From: Dokdonella_A sp963775445
GTDB lineage: Bacteria; Pseudomonadota; Gammaproteobacteria; Xanthomonadales; Rhodanobacteraceae
Length of the DNA: 64,000 bases
Assembly (NCBI GenBank): GCA_963775445.1
Contig: CAVZIT010000008.1
Coordinates: 1 to 64,000, forward strand
Direction of reading: 5' to 3'
Shown here: piece by piece, positions 17,369 to 29,820 of the stretch
Numbering within the stretch: position 1 is the first letter of the stretch
Layout: every line of letters begins with the position of its first letter
Notes under the pieces: model-generated
Seen by the model: only the letters and a program-made list of their open reading frames with translations
Told to the model about the DNA's origin: nothing
Databases searched by the model: none
Made by a program: the position numbers and the translations under genes

Positions 17369-18568
17369 TCACGGATCGCATCCGACCACACCGAGCACCT
17401 CATAGCACGCGCCCATGGTGTGGTAATCGGTCTTGCCGGCCGGGCTTTTTTCATCGTCGTACTTCTGGTTTGCGCGGTTGAGGATGCGATACCACGCACC
17501 GTATTCGTGGTCGACGAAATGGGGCCACGCGTATTGCCACAGACGCTCGTACCATTCCCAGTACAGGCCTTCACCGGTGCGATGCGCGAGCAGTGCCGCT
17601 GCAGCCAGCGATTCGGCCTGCACCCAGAAATATTTGTCGTCGTCGCACACTGCGCCGTCCGGCGCGAAGCCGTAGCAGAGTCCGCCGTATTCCAGGTCCC
17701 AGGCGCGCGCAACCGCCGTGTCGAACAGACGACGAGCGGTCGGGACCAGCCAGTCGGCATCGACATGGCGATCGAGGATCAGCAGCAGCTTGGCCCATTC
17801 GGTTTGATGGCCGGGCTGGAACCCCCACGGCCGGAACAGATGTTTCGGATTGTCGCGGTTGTAGTCCCAGTCGACGTTCCAGTGTGCATCGTAATGCTCC
17901 CAGACGAGCCCATCGGCTTTCGCGGCCTCGCGGCGCGTCATGTGATCAGCCAGCAACAGCGCGCGATCGAGATAGCGTGTATCGGCGCTCGCGTCGAACG
18001 CTGCGAGCATGGCCTCGCACATGTGCATGTTCGCGTTCTGGCCGCGATAATTTGAGAAACGCCAATCGGCATCGGCCTCATCGCGATAGAGACCTGCTTC
18101 GGCATCCCAGAAGCGTTGCTCGAGCAGATCCCAGGTTTCGTCCATCCAGCTCGCCGCTTCGAGAATCCCGGCTTTGCGCGCGACGGCATAGGCAAGCAGC
18201 ACGAACGCGACGCCGTAGGCGTGATTGGTGCGATCGTCATGCTTTCCGTCGACAAGGGTCCACGCGTATCCACCGCTTTTCGGATCGCGATGCGCCTCGC
18301 GCACATAGGCCAGCCCGTGTCGTGCGGCATCGAGATACGCCGGATCGCCGAATTCGCGTGCAGCCATCGCATAGTTGAAAACGAAACGCGTGCTGCTGAC
18401 GAGATGCCGATGGCTGCGATCGTAAATCGTGCCGTCGTCGCGAAAGTAATGGAAGAATCCACCGGCCGGATCGATGCAGCGCGGGTGGTAGAACGACATC
18501 GTCGCGCGGACGTGCTCGCGCAGAAAAGCCGGCGAACGAAAATCGGGGGCGCCGGGCGCAATGCTCAC
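17369..18568 (-). CDS. AGE-family sugar epimerase/isomerase (probable mannose isomerase)
   Basis: The 399-residue protein starts at GTG 18568 (GGAG about 9 bases upstream), overlapping the kinase stop by four bases. It is an (alpha/alpha)6 barrel of the N-acylglucosamine 2-epimerase family. The histidine/glutamate active-site blocks are visible: SGGYAWTLVDG, then FQPGHQTEWAKLL, WVQAESLAAAALL and KTDYHTMGACYEVL near the end. Members interconvert GlcNAc/ManNAc, cellobiose, or mannose and fructose. Sitting between alpha-mannosidases and a fructokinase-like gene, the best inference is D-mannose to D-fructose. There is no signal peptide, so it is cytoplasmic. An alternative is an epimerase acting on mannosylglucose-type disaccharides. 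Confidence 0.85.
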   Translation of the reverse strand: MSIAPGAPDFRSPAFLREHVRATMSFYHPRCIDPAGGFFHYFRDDGTIYDRSHRHLVSSTRFVFNYAMAAREFGDPAYLDAARHGLAYVREAHRDPKSGGYAWTLVDGKHDDRTNHAYGVAFVLLAYAVARKAGILEAASWMDETWDLLEQRFWDAEAGLYRDEADADWRFSNYRGQNANMHMCEAMLAAFDASADTRYLDRALLLADHMTRREAAKADGLVWEHYDAHWNVDWDYNRDNPKHLFRPWGFQPGHQTEWAKLLLILDRHVDADWLVPTARRLFDTAVARAWDLEYGGLCYGFAPDGAVCDDDKYFWVQAESLAAAALLAHRTGEGLYWEWYERLWQYAWPHFVDHEYGAWYRILNRANQKYDDEKSPAGKTDYHTMGACYEVLGVVGCDP

Positions 18569-19542
18569 CGGTATTTCTCCAGGAACGAGATCACCGCAGC
18601 GCGATCCGGCATCGCCGCGAACGATCCGGTACGCATGACCGCGAGCGCACCACAGGCCGCAGCGAACCGCAGCAGGCTGTCGCGCCGGTCGGCATCGGCG
18701 CACCACGCGTCGAAAGCGCTCGCATCGACCGGTTCCTTGGCGAAACCGTGCAAGAGGCCACCGACGAACGCATCGCCGGCGCCGGTGCTGTCGACCACCC
18801 GAACGTGATACGCCGGCACACTCCCCGACGCCGTGCGGGTGAACCAGCGGATCGGCGCCGTGCCATCGGTCACGATCAGAAACCGCACAGCGCCGCGCCA
18901 AAGTCGCTCGAGCATCGCATCGGGGTTTCCGACCGATGCGACCAGAAATTCGAATTCCTCGGCACTCAATTTGACCAGCTCGGCAAGTTCCAGCGCGCTC
19001 CACACGGTCGGTGCGGGATCGGCGTCGCGCGGCCACAGAGCCGGACGCAGATTCATGTCGAAACTGACCAGGGCGCCGGCAGCGCGTGCGCGTCGCATGC
19101 CCGACAGCGTTGCCTCGGCAATCTGTGGTTCGGTCAGGCTGCACGAGCCGCAGTGGAAGATCGCCAGGCCCTCGAATGCCTCGGCGTCGAAATCGGCGTC
19201 GCGAAACAGCAGGTCCGCAGCCGGCGGCCGGTAGAAACTGAAGCTGCGCTCGCCCTCGGCGTCCAGCGTCACGAATGCAAGCGCGGTGTGCGCCGCGTCG
19301 GTGCGCCTTGCGTAGCGCACATCGACACCGGCCTCGCGCAAGCGCCGCTCGATGAGGTCGCCGAAAACATCGGCACCGAGCATCCCAACGAATGCGACGT
19401 CACCGCCAAGTCGCGCGACCGCGACCGCGACGTTGGCGGGTCCTCCACCCGCGTGCGCAATGAAAGCCGGCGTCGCATCCTCAGGCTCGATCCGCCCGTG
19501 AAAATCGATCAGCGCTTCACCGAAACACACGATCCTGCTCAT
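18565..19542 (-). CDS. PfkB-family sugar kinase, probable fructokinase
   Basis: The 325-residue protein has both PfkB signatures: an N-terminal GGGPANVAVAVARLGG (about residues 32-47) and the C-terminal DSTGAGDAFVGGLL carrying the catalytic aspartate (about 250). The opening ICFGEALIDF form is typical of bacterial fructokinases. It would phosphorylate fructose made by the adjacent isomerase to fructose-6-phosphate, using ATP in the cytoplasm. The gene starts 7 bases after the transporter stop and its own stop overlaps the isomerase start, so transporter, kinase and isomerase are one operon. Substrate choice is from context; ribokinase-like relatives also use other sugars. Confidence 0.88.
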   Translation of the reverse strand: MSRIVCFGEALIDFHGRIEPEDATPAFIAHAGGGPANVAVAVARLGGDVAFVGMLGADVFGDLIERRLREAGVDVRYARRTDAAHTALAFVTLDAEGERSFSFYRPPAADLLFRDADFDAEAFEGLAIFHCGSCSLTEPQIAEATLSGMRRARAAGALVSFDMNLRPALWPRDADPAPTVWSALELAELVKLSAEEFEFLVASVGNPDAMLERLWRGAVRFLIVTDGTAPIRWFTRTASGSVPAYHVRVVDSTGAGDAFVGGLLHGFAKEPVDASAFDAWCADADRRDSLLRFAAACGALAVMRTGSFAAMPDRAAVISFLEKYR

Positions 19543-19549
19543 GTCGAAC

Positions 19550-20794
19550 TCATGTCGATCGCGAGCCGTTCAAACCGTAAAACACGATATACAGATAACA
19601 CAGCAGCGGCAGCACGAACGCCGACTGGATGCCAATGCGATCGGCCAGCACGCCCTGCAACAGCGGAATCACGGCGCCGCCGACGATCGCCATGATCAGC
19701 AGGCTCGACGCCTTGCCGGTCAGCGATCCGAGTCGGTCGATGCCGAGCGTGAAGATATTCGGAAACATGACCGAGTTGAACAGGCCGATGGCGACGACGC
19801 TTGCCAATGCCACATGCCCGTGCGTGAGCATCGTGGTCAGTACGAGCAGCGCCGCGATCGATGCCGCAGCGGCGAGTACGCGGCGCGGATCGAGCCGGGT
19901 CAGCACGGCCGAGCCAACGAAACGCCCGATCATGGCGCCGCCCCAATAAAGCGAGACAAACCCGGCCGCCCGCGCTTCGGACATCCCGCCGATCCCTGGC
20001 AATGAGAGGTAATTGATCATGAAACTGCCGATCGAGACCTCGGCGCCGACATAGAGAAATATCGCCGCCACGCCGAGGCGCACATGCCGCTTCGCGAGCG
20101 CGTCGGCAAAGCGGTGTTGTGGATCGTCGGCGTGGCCTACGGCGAGCGGTGGAAGATGGAACCACCAGACCACGACGGCGAGAACGAACAAAGTCAGCGC
20201 GAGCCCGAGGTATGGCAGCTGCACCATCTGCGCCTGAGCGGCGCGGTAGGCGAGCTGCTGGAGCTGGGGCATTTTCGCAAGCTCGCTCGCGCCGATCACG
20301 CTGACCGACAGGATCACCAGGCCGCCGAACTTCGGCGCGAGCGTGGTGCCGAGCGAATTGAAGGCCTGCGCAAGATTGAGCCGGCTCGACGCGAGTTGCG
20401 GCGAACCGAGCAGGCTCACGTAGGGATTGGCCGCGACCTGCAACAACGTGATTCCGCTCGCGAGCACGAAGAACGCGAACAGGAAAAGCGGGTACGACGG
20501 CAACTTCGCCGCCGGCCAGAACAAGAGCGCGCCGATGCCGGCCAACGCGAGACCGGCGATGATGCTCTGCCGGTAACCGATGCGCGAAAGCAGCTTGCCC
20601 GACGGCAGCGACATCACGAAATACGCGCCGAAAAAGGTGAACTGCACCAGCATCACCTCGGCATAATTGAGCGTGAAGACCGATTTCAGGTGCGGGATCA
20701 GCACGTCGTTGAGCACCGTGATGAATCCCCACATGAAAAAGATCGCGGTGACGACCGTCAAAGCGACGCGGTTGCTCGTGGTTCGCGGATGCAT
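19550..20794 (-). CDS. FucP-like major facilitator sugar:proton symporter
   Basis: I chose the ATG at 20794 (414 residues, MHPRTTSNRVAL...), which starts right before the first membrane helix. An upstream in-frame start would add 84 residues of unlikely N-terminus reaching into the divergent gene. The protein has 12 hydrophobic segments and the FucP/GluP-subfamily features: FFMWGFITVLNDVLIPHLK in helix 1 and ASGITLLQVAANPYVSLLG in helix 4. Such carriers import fucose, glucose, galactose or mannose with protons. Here it most likely brings in mannose released by the mannosidases. It is the first gene of the minus-strand operon. Confidence 0.9.
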   Translation of the reverse strand: MHPRTTSNRVALTVVTAIFFMWGFITVLNDVLIPHLKSVFTLNYAEVMLVQFTFFGAYFVMSLPSGKLLSRIGYRQSIIAGLALAGIGALLFWPAAKLPSYPLFLFAFFVLASGITLLQVAANPYVSLLGSPQLASSRLNLAQAFNSLGTTLAPKFGGLVILSVSVIGASELAKMPQLQQLAYRAAQAQMVQLPYLGLALTLFVLAVVVWWFHLPPLAVGHADDPQHRFADALAKRHVRLGVAAIFLYVGAEVSIGSFMINYLSLPGIGGMSEARAAGFVSLYWGGAMIGRFVGSAVLTRLDPRRVLAAAASIAALLVLTTMLTHGHVALASVVAIGLFNSVMFPNIFTLGIDRLGSLTGKASSLLIMAIVGGAVIPLLQGVLADRIGIQSAFVLPLLCYLYIVFYGLNGSRST

Positions 20795-20943
20795 GCGAAA
20801 TTCCAGTCGGGAGTCGGACGGCCAATGAACACAAAGTGTGGCGGCAATCGCGCCCGTGGCGCAATTACGCGCTGCAACATGCTTGAACCAGCGCAGCATG
20901 CTAGCGTGTCGGCGACTCGAACGTATCCGGAACGGCGCCGAAA
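20795..20943. promoter_or_regulatory. Divergent promoter region of the mannoside locus with a tandem 12-bp repeat
   Basis: This 149-base gap separates the transporter operon from the GH92 gene and must hold both promoters. GCAACATGCTTG (20874-20885) and GCAGCATGCTAG (20893-20904) match at 10 of 12 positions and start 19 bases apart, about two helical turns. The second contains the palindrome AGCATGCT. This looks like a tandem operator for a regulator not encoded in the window. A weaker CACA-AAG-TGTG dyad lies near 20830. I did not find convincing -35/-10 boxes. Confidence 0.5.
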
Positions 20944-23301
20944 ATGCCCACTCAATCGCGGTCAATGCGCGCTGCGCGCGTCCTGACGCTGCTGTTTTGT
21001 CCAGCCATCGGAATCCTCGGCATGTCCGCCACTCGCGCCACGCCACCCGCCCCCGACCCGTTTGCCGAGGTCGATCCGATGATCGGCACGGGCGGCGACG
21101 GACACACGTTTCCAGGTGCGACTGTTCCGTTCGGCATGATCCAGCTGAGCCCGGATACGGCGATGCCGGACTTCAAGCACGCCTACAAGTGGGCGGCCGG
21201 CTATCGCCACGAGGATTCGAGCATTCTCGGTTTCTCGCATACCCATTTTTCCGGGAGCGGGCATTCGGATCTCGGCGATGTCCTGGTCATGCCGGGCGTC
21301 GGTCCGGTGCAGCTCGATCCGGGCGAGATCGACAAGCCGGGGAGCGGCTATCGTTCGCGCTTCAGCCATGCCAGCGAAATCGCGCAAGCGGGCTACTACG
21401 CGGTGACGCTCATCGACAGCGGCGTCCGCGTCGAGCTGACCGCCGGCCAGCGCGTTGGCTGGCATCGCTACACGTTCCCGTCCGGCAAGCCGGCGCACGT
21501 GCTGCTCGACCTGCGACCGAGCATCTACGATTACCCGGGAAAGGTGCTGTGGTCGTCTTTGCGGATTCGCGACGACGGCACCGTGACTGGCCATCGCGAA
21601 ACGCGCGGCTGGGCGCCGGGTCGGCAACTCTATTTTGCCATGCGTTTCTCGCAACCGATGCGCTCGCATCGGCTGGTCGATCGCGAGCAGGACATCGTCT
21701 ACAAGGGGTTCAAGGGTCCCGGTCACGATCCGTCGGATACCGCGGCGATTCAAGGCAAGGCCCTCGAAGGCGCGTTCGAATTCGGCGAACTCGCCAAACC
21801 CTTGCTGGTGAAGGTGGCGATCTCCACGGTCAGCGAAGCCAATGCGATCTCCAACCTCGATGCCGACGGCTCGGGTTGGGACTTCGACGCGCGACGCGCC
21901 GAGGCGCGACACGCATGGACCGAAGCCCTCGCCGCAATCGACATCGATGCCCGTGCCGACGTGCGCAAGAATTTCTACACCGCGATGTACCACGCGCTGA
22001 TCGCGCCGAACCTGGCCATGGATGCCAATGGCGATTACCGCGGTCCCGATCACGGCGAGCACAAGGCCGACGGCTTCACGTTCTATTCGACATGGTCCCT
22101 GTGGGATGTGTATCGCGCGCAGCAGCCGCTCATGGCGCTTATCCAGCCGGCGAGGCGGGTCAATGATCTGGTCAGGTCGCTCATTGCCGCGCAGCAGTCC
22201 AGCCCGTTCGGCATCCTGCCGGTATGGGCGTACCAGGGTCTGGAGACCTGGTGCATGATCGGCTATCACGCCGTGCCGGTCATCGCCGATGCGTACATGA
22301 AGGGCTTCCGCGGCTTCGATGCCGACGTCGCACTCAAGGCCATGGTCGCGAGCGCGAGCTATGCGCCGTACGGCGATCTGCGCGATTACATGAAACTCGG
22401 CTACGTGCCGATCGACAAGGAGCCCGAAGCCGCCTCGAAGACAGTCGAATACGCGTTCGACGACTGGACCATATCCCGGATGGCCCAGGCGATGGGCAAG
22501 ACCGAAATCGCCGCACACTTCGCCAAACGCGCCGCCAACTGGCGCAACGTCTTCGACACCGGAACCGGCTTCATTCGCGCGCGCAAGAGCGACGGCACGT
22601 TCAACGAACCGTTCGATCCGGCCGCGGTGGGCTATGGCAGCGACTACACCGAAGGCAATGCATGGCAGTACTCCTGGTACGAACCGCAGGATATCGCCGG
22701 ACTGATCAAGCTGCTCGGCGGAGACGACAAGTTGATCGCGAAGCTCGACGAAGTATTCGATGCCAAGGTCGATCCGAAGGAGTTTGCCCACGTCGAGGAT
22801 ATATCCGGGCTGATCGGCTACTACGCTCACGGCAACGAACCGAGCCACCATATTGCCTATCTGTACGACTACGCCGGCGCACCGTGGAAGACGCAGCAGC
22901 GACTGACGCAAATCATGAAGACGCAGTACCAACCGACGCCGACCGGCCTTGCCGGCAACGACGATCTCGGGCAGATGTCGGCGTGGTACCTTTTCACCGC
23001 ACTCGGGTTCTATCCAGTCGCACCGGCCAGCAACCAGTACGTGATCGGACGGCCGTTCGTGCACCGCGCCGTGTTGAATCTACCGGACGGAAACCACTTC
23101 ACGGTGGTCGCGGACAACCTCGATGACATGCATCCCTACGTCGGCAGCGTCGAGCTCGACGGCAAACCGCTGACCCGAACCTGGCTCAGCTATGCCGAGA
23201 TCGCGGCCGGCGGCGAGCTGCACTTCGTGATGCAGGCGGAACCGAATCACGCATGGGGCACCGGCATCGGCGCAAGACCGTATTCAATGACGTCGGAGTG
23301 A
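20944..23301 (+). CDS. Secreted GH92 family alpha-mannosidase
   Basis: The 785-residue protein is a full-length GH92 enzyme with an N-terminal signal sequence (RVLTLLFCPAIGILGMSA). Family blocks appear in order: VDPMIGTGGDGHTFPGATVP, the FSHTHFSGSG loop, FYTAMYHALIAPN, the proposed acid in TEGNAWQYSWYEP (Glu570) and the calcium/base motif GNDDLGQMSAW (Asp673, Asp674). GH92 enzymes are calcium-dependent inverting exo-mannosidases acting on alpha-1,2, 1,3 or 1,4 links. It is divergent from the transporter operon and complements the GH92-GH47 enzyme across the locus. An ATG at 20965 is an alternative start that keeps the signal peptide. The linkage specificity cannot be read by eye. Confidence 0.92.
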   Translation: MPTQSRSMRAARVLTLLFCPAIGILGMSATRATPPAPDPFAEVDPMIGTGGDGHTFPGATVPFGMIQLSPDTAMPDFKHAYKWAAGYRHEDSSILGFSHTHFSGSGHSDLGDVLVMPGVGPVQLDPGEIDKPGSGYRSRFSHASEIAQAGYYAVTLIDSGVRVELTAGQRVGWHRYTFPSGKPAHVLLDLRPSIYDYPGKVLWSSLRIRDDGTVTGHRETRGWAPGRQLYFAMRFSQPMRSHRLVDREQDIVYKGFKGPGHDPSDTAAIQGKALEGAFEFGELAKPLLVKVAISTVSEANAISNLDADGSGWDFDARRAEARHAWTEALAAIDIDARADVRKNFYTAMYHALIAPNLAMDANGDYRGPDHGEHKADGFTFYSTWSLWDVYRAQQPLMALIQPARRVNDLVRSLIAAQQSSPFGILPVWAYQGLETWCMIGYHAVPVIADAYMKGFRGFDADVALKAMVASASYAPYGDLRDYMKLGYVPIDKEPEAASKTVEYAFDDWTISRMAQAMGKTEIAAHFAKRAANWRNVFDTGTGFIRARKSDGTFNEPFDPAAVGYGSDYTEGNAWQYSWYEPQDIAGLIKLLGGDDKLIAKLDEVFDAKVDPKEFAHVEDISGLIGYYAHGNEPSHHIAYLYDYAGAPWKTQQRLTQIMKTQYQPTPTGLAGNDDLGQMSAWYLFTALGFYPVAPASNQYVIGRPFVHRAVLNLPDGNHFTVVADNLDDMHPYVGSVELDGKPLTRTWLSYAEIAAGGELHFVMQAEPNHAWGTGIGARPYSMTSE

Positions 23302-23354
23302 ATTGGACACGTGATTCGCTTACGGCGATCAGGCGATACCAAGAGGAGGCAGCC

Positions 23355-23789
23355 ATGACCAACGGTCCATTGAACACCGGTTCCACCATCATCCCGTGCC
23401 TTCGCTACCGCGATGCGAAAGCCGCGATCGAATGGCTGTGCAAGGCATTCGGCTTCGATCGCAATGCCGCCTACGAAGACGACGACGGCAACGTCATGCA
23501 CGCCCAGCTCACGTTCGGCAACGGCATGATCATGCTCGGCACCGCAAGCGACAACGAATTCGGGCAGCACATGGCACAGCCCGACGAGGTTGGCGGGCGC
23601 GAGACCCAGTGCCCGTGCGTCATCGTCGCCGACTGCGAGGCGCACTACGCGCGCGCCAAGAGCGCGGGTGCGGAAATAGTGGACGAACTCGAGACCAAGG
23701 ACTACGGCGGCACTGGCTACAGCTGCCGCGATCCGGAAGGCCATTTATGGTACTTCGGCAGCTACGATCCGTGGGTCGCGGAACACTGA
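23355..23789 (+). CDS. VOC family protein (glyoxalase/bleomycin-resistance fold)
   Basis: ATG 23355 follows a strong AGGAGG; the frame stays open upstream to 23253 but without such a site. The 144-residue product is one vicinal-oxygen-chelate unit pair: IIPCLRYRDAKAAIEWLCKAFGF at the start, then the second half ending CRDPEGHLWYFGSYDPW. It resembles the PhnB/YdeM-like VOC proteins of uncharacterised substrate rather than true glyoxalase I. It lies 53 bases past the GH92 gene and could be co-transcribed, but I see no link to mannose use. The 160 bases after it hold GC-rich dyads (about 23905-23935) between convergent genes. Confidence 0.85.
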   Translation: MTNGPLNTGSTIIPCLRYRDAKAAIEWLCKAFGFDRNAAYEDDDGNVMHAQLTFGNGMIMLGTASDNEFGQHMAQPDEVGGRETQCPCVIVADCEAHYARAKSAGAEIVDELETKDYGGTGYSCRDPEGHLWYFGSYDPWVAEH

Positions 23790-23949
23790 ATAGGCTTTTG
23801 TCGCCATGCAGAGGAAGGACAACCGAGCGTTGCAAACGGGAGTCCTGGCATTGCGCGCGAAATAGGTGAAGGAAAGGCAAATTCGCCCCGGGCGGGATCC
23901 TTCCTCCGCGAAGCGGGGGGAGGTGGCGGACTCCGCCGAGTGGGATCTT

Positions 23950-24687
23950 TCAGCTTTTGAGAGTCCCCGGTGAAGCCGAGATAGCTGCGGGCAGAAACAA
24001 GCGTTCGAGATCGCACGTCGTCAGAATTCGCCATTGGCCTGGAAGCAGTTCGTCGAGTGCGATGCCGCCAATCGACTCGCGCTTCAGGCTGACGACGTGA
24101 TTGCCGACGGCCGCAAACATGCGCCGCGCCTGATGGTAGCGACCTTCGACCAGCGTGAGGCGCGCGTGTCGCGGCGCAACGATATCGAGCGCGGCCGGAG
24201 CCAGTGCCTTCGATTCCGAATCAAGCAACAAATCGCCGGCCGCGAATATCGCCGCTTCGTCACCGCGCAGGTCGTTCGCGAGCGTCACGTCGTAGACCTT
24301 GGGCAGATGCGATTTCGGCGAAATGATCCGATGCAGCAACACGCCGTCATCCGTCATGAGCAGCAAACCCGACGTGTCTCGATCGAGACGCCCGACGGAC
24401 GAAAGTGAGGGGTTGCGATGTCGAAACCGCGGCGGCAGCAAATCGTAGATGACCCGCCCTGCATCCCGCGTCGAACAGGTATAGCCGATCGGCTTGTGCA
24501 GCATCAGCGAGAGTCCGTGCGCCGGATCGAGCGGTTCGTCGTCGACCAGGATCTCGGCGTGTTCGGCGCAGTCGCGAGGCCCGAGGGTGCGTCCGTCGAC
24601 ATGCGTAACCCAGCCGTTGCGCAACATCTTGTCGACCTCCTTGCGACTGCCGTAGCCGAGGTTCGCCAGCAGCCTGACCAGTTTCAT
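23950..24687 (-). CDS. rsuA: Ribosomal small-subunit pseudouridine synthase, RsuA-like
   Basis: The 245-residue protein has an N-terminal S4 RNA-binding domain (about residues 1-45, LVRLLANLGYGSRKEVDKML). The RsuA/RluB-type catalytic domain follows, with the active Asp102 in VGRLDRDTSGLLLMTDDG. Asp102 is the same position as in E. coli RsuA. The KVYDV strand and RYHQARRMFAAVGNHV block complete the family signature. It would convert U516 of 16S rRNA to pseudouridine. Its start overlaps the stop of the RsmC-like gene by four bases, so two 16S rRNA modification genes form a coupled pair. A sister specificity (RluE or RluB) is possible but less likely. Confidence 0.88.
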   Translation of the reverse strand: MKLVRLLANLGYGSRKEVDKMLRNGWVTHVDGRTLGPRDCAEHAEILVDDEPLDPAHGLSLMLHKPIGYTCSTRDAGRVIYDLLPPRFRHRNPSLSSVGRLDRDTSGLLLMTDDGVLLHRIISPKSHLPKVYDVTLANDLRGDEAAIFAAGDLLLDSESKALAPAALDIVAPRHARLTLVEGRYHQARRMFAAVGNHVVSLKRESIGGIALDELLPGQWRILTTCDLERLFLPAAISASPGTLKS

Positions 24688-25745
24688 GCCACCGCCTCGA
24701 TGACCTTGAATCCTTGGCGTTCGATCACGACCCGATGCGTGGCGAAACTCGAGGCCAGTGCTGTTTCGTACGGCAGATGCCGGTTGGCAACCAGCCAGAA
24801 TTGTCCACCCGGTCCCAACACATCGCGCGCGGCTTTTATGAATGCGCGACCGAGTGCCGGGCTATCGGCCCGTCCGTGATGATGGAATGGGGGATTGCAA
24901 ACGATGAAGTCGTAGCGATGCGGCAAACCCGCTGTCACGTCATACCAGAAGAATTCCGGTCGGGCAGGACTCCGATAACCACGCGTTTCTGACTGGGCGA
25001 GATTGAGGCGCGCAAGGTCGAGCGCGCGTGCCTCGGCCTCGTAAAGATGAAGCGAGACGACCCCTGGACAGCATCGCAATACCGCGTCCGAAAGATAGCC
25101 GTATCCGGCACCGAGATCGGCGCCCTTCCCGGCCAGACTCGACGGCAAATGTTCGGCCAGCAGTTGCGAAGCCGGATCGATGCGATCCCACGCGAACAGG
25201 CCCGGGCGGCTCAGAAAGCGCCCATCCGCAATGGGTCGAGGGGCGTCGAGGACGGCCCACTCGTCGATCAGTTCCCGATTCAGTGCGCCGGGCTCGGCGG
25301 CGGCCCAGAAGACGCGGCACTTGTTTTTCGAAATGCAGGACACCGGATCCACGAGGCGCGAGAAATCGGACTGGCCGGTGCGCGCACCTTCGCTATTTGA
25401 CATGCTTGCCACCACGATGCCGCTCGGCGCTGAACGCTGCAGCGCGCGCGCCATCGTTGCACGCGCCTCGTCTCGCTGGCGCGGCGGCAACAACAGCACC
25501 AGCGCGAATTGTTCCGCCGTGGATTGTTCTAGTTCGATTCCAGCTCGCATCAGCAAATCCGCCGCAGGCTTGAAACTCTGCTCGCAGCTCCAGGCGTTGC
25601 TCGCGACCTCGCGGATCGCCGCGTTGCAGCGTGCCCGCATGAACCGAATGCGACCATTCACGGGCCACGCGAGCGCGTCGGAAGCAAATGGTACGAGCAA
25701 GGTATCGAGCGCGGGATCGGTTAGGTTGATTGCCGAGTGAGGCAT
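24684..25745 (-). CDS. rsmC: RsmC-like class I methyltransferase (16S rRNA G1207 type)
   Basis: I chose ATG 25745 (353 residues, MPHSAINLTDPAL...). Thirty further residues upstream are in frame but unlike the family. The N-terminal half is the degenerate methyltransferase-like domain of RsmC. The catalytic half begins at FLSRPGLFAWDRIDPASQLL and continues with the SAM-binding DLGAGYGYLS and the N-methylation motif CNPPFHHHG (about residues 280-288). That two-domain order and the length near 340 match RsmC, which methylates guanine 1207 of 16S rRNA. RlmG is a related alternative. It is the first gene of a two-gene unit with the RsuA-like gene. Confidence 0.85.
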   Translation of the reverse strand: MPHSAINLTDPALDTLLVPFASDALAWPVNGRIRFMRARCNAAIREVASNAWSCEQSFKPAADLLMRAGIELEQSTAEQFALVLLLPPRQRDEARATMARALQRSAPSGIVVASMSNSEGARTGQSDFSRLVDPVSCISKNKCRVFWAAAEPGALNRELIDEWAVLDAPRPIADGRFLSRPGLFAWDRIDPASQLLAEHLPSSLAGKGADLGAGYGYLSDAVLRCCPGVVSLHLYEAEARALDLARLNLAQSETRGYRSPARPEFFWYDVTAGLPHRYDFIVCNPPFHHHGRADSPALGRAFIKAARDVLGPGGQFWLVANRHLPYETALASSFATHRVVIERQGFKVIEAVA

Positions 25746-25902
25746 CGGATTTCTTTTCGGGAAAGGGATTGACCGAGAGTCGAGTGAGCAGGCGTGACGG
25801 CCAGCGAAGGGGGTTATCATGTTTTGAATGTGCAATCCATTTCAAATCTGAACCCTTATTCGCAACGGTGAAAAGCAAGGTTGGCCACATCGGGAAGGCG
25901 CT

Positions 25903-26340
25903 GTGAGATTGTGGTCCCTGCATCCGCGCTATCTCGACGCGCGCGGGCTGGTCGCCTTGTGGAGAGAGGGATTGCTCGCTCAGGCCGTGCTGCGCGGACA
26001 GACTCGCGGTTACCGGAACCACCCACAGCTGTCGCGATTTCGCGCCTGCGCACAGCCCGAACGATCCATGGCGGCTTACCTCGCCGCCGTCCACGCCGAA
26101 GCCGATCGGCGCGGCTACCGTTTCGACTTCAGCAAGATCGATGACGCCGGCGAGGTCATGCCGATCGACGTCACCCGAGGCCAGATGCGCCACGAGTGGG
26201 ATCACCTTGTCGGCAAACTCGATCGGCGCTCGCCCGAGTGGCGCGCGAGCCTCGGTAACGTCACTCGCCTCGTGCCGCATCCGATATTCCGGGTCGTAAA
26301 GGGCGGCGTAGCTGCGTGGGAAATCGTCGCCCGACGGTGA
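25903..26340 (+). CDS. Pyrimidine-dimer DNA glycosylase/endonuclease V-like protein
   Basis: GTG 25903 is preceded by GGAAGG and starts a 145-residue protein beginning MRLWSLHPRYLDARGLVALW. This matches the bacterial family named for T4 endonuclease V (Pyr_excise). REGLLAQAVLRGQTRGYRNHPQL follows and supplies a glutamate where the phage enzyme has its catalytic Glu23. The second half, with RRGYRFDFSKID and RHEWDHLVGKLDRRSPEW, is typical of the chromosomal branch. True glycosylase activity is proven for few members, so the repair role is an inference. It stands alone; the 157 bases upstream are shared with the divergent RsmC-like gene. Confidence 0.78.
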   Translation: MRLWSLHPRYLDARGLVALWREGLLAQAVLRGQTRGYRNHPQLSRFRACAQPERSMAAYLAAVHAEADRRGYRFDFSKIDDAGEVMPIDVTRGQMRHEWDHLVGKLDRRSPEWRASLGNVTRLVPHPIFRVVKGGVAAWEIVARR

Positions 26341-26442
26341 CGCGCGCCGATTCACGACCTTCGGCCATGCCGAATGTCACTGCACATGCGCGCCGGCCAC
26401 GGCTAGGATGCGGACTCGACAATTGTTCCCGAGGAGAATTCC

Positions 26443-29748
<3,306 letters not shown>

Positions 29749-29820
29749 GCGATGCCCGGGAACCGCTTGCGAAGGAGCATCACGACAGTCTGATGCCCTC
29801 GCGGCAATCATGGCGTTCTC

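Noticed and set aside
19545..21046. Extended start of the sugar transporter at 21046
   Set aside because: It would run through the divergent promoter and into the GH92 gene; the conserved protein begins at 20794.
20962..23064. Minus-strand 700-codon frame opposite the GH92 gene
   Set aside because: Complement of a strongly biased real gene; the GH92 frame has signal peptide and catalytic motifs.
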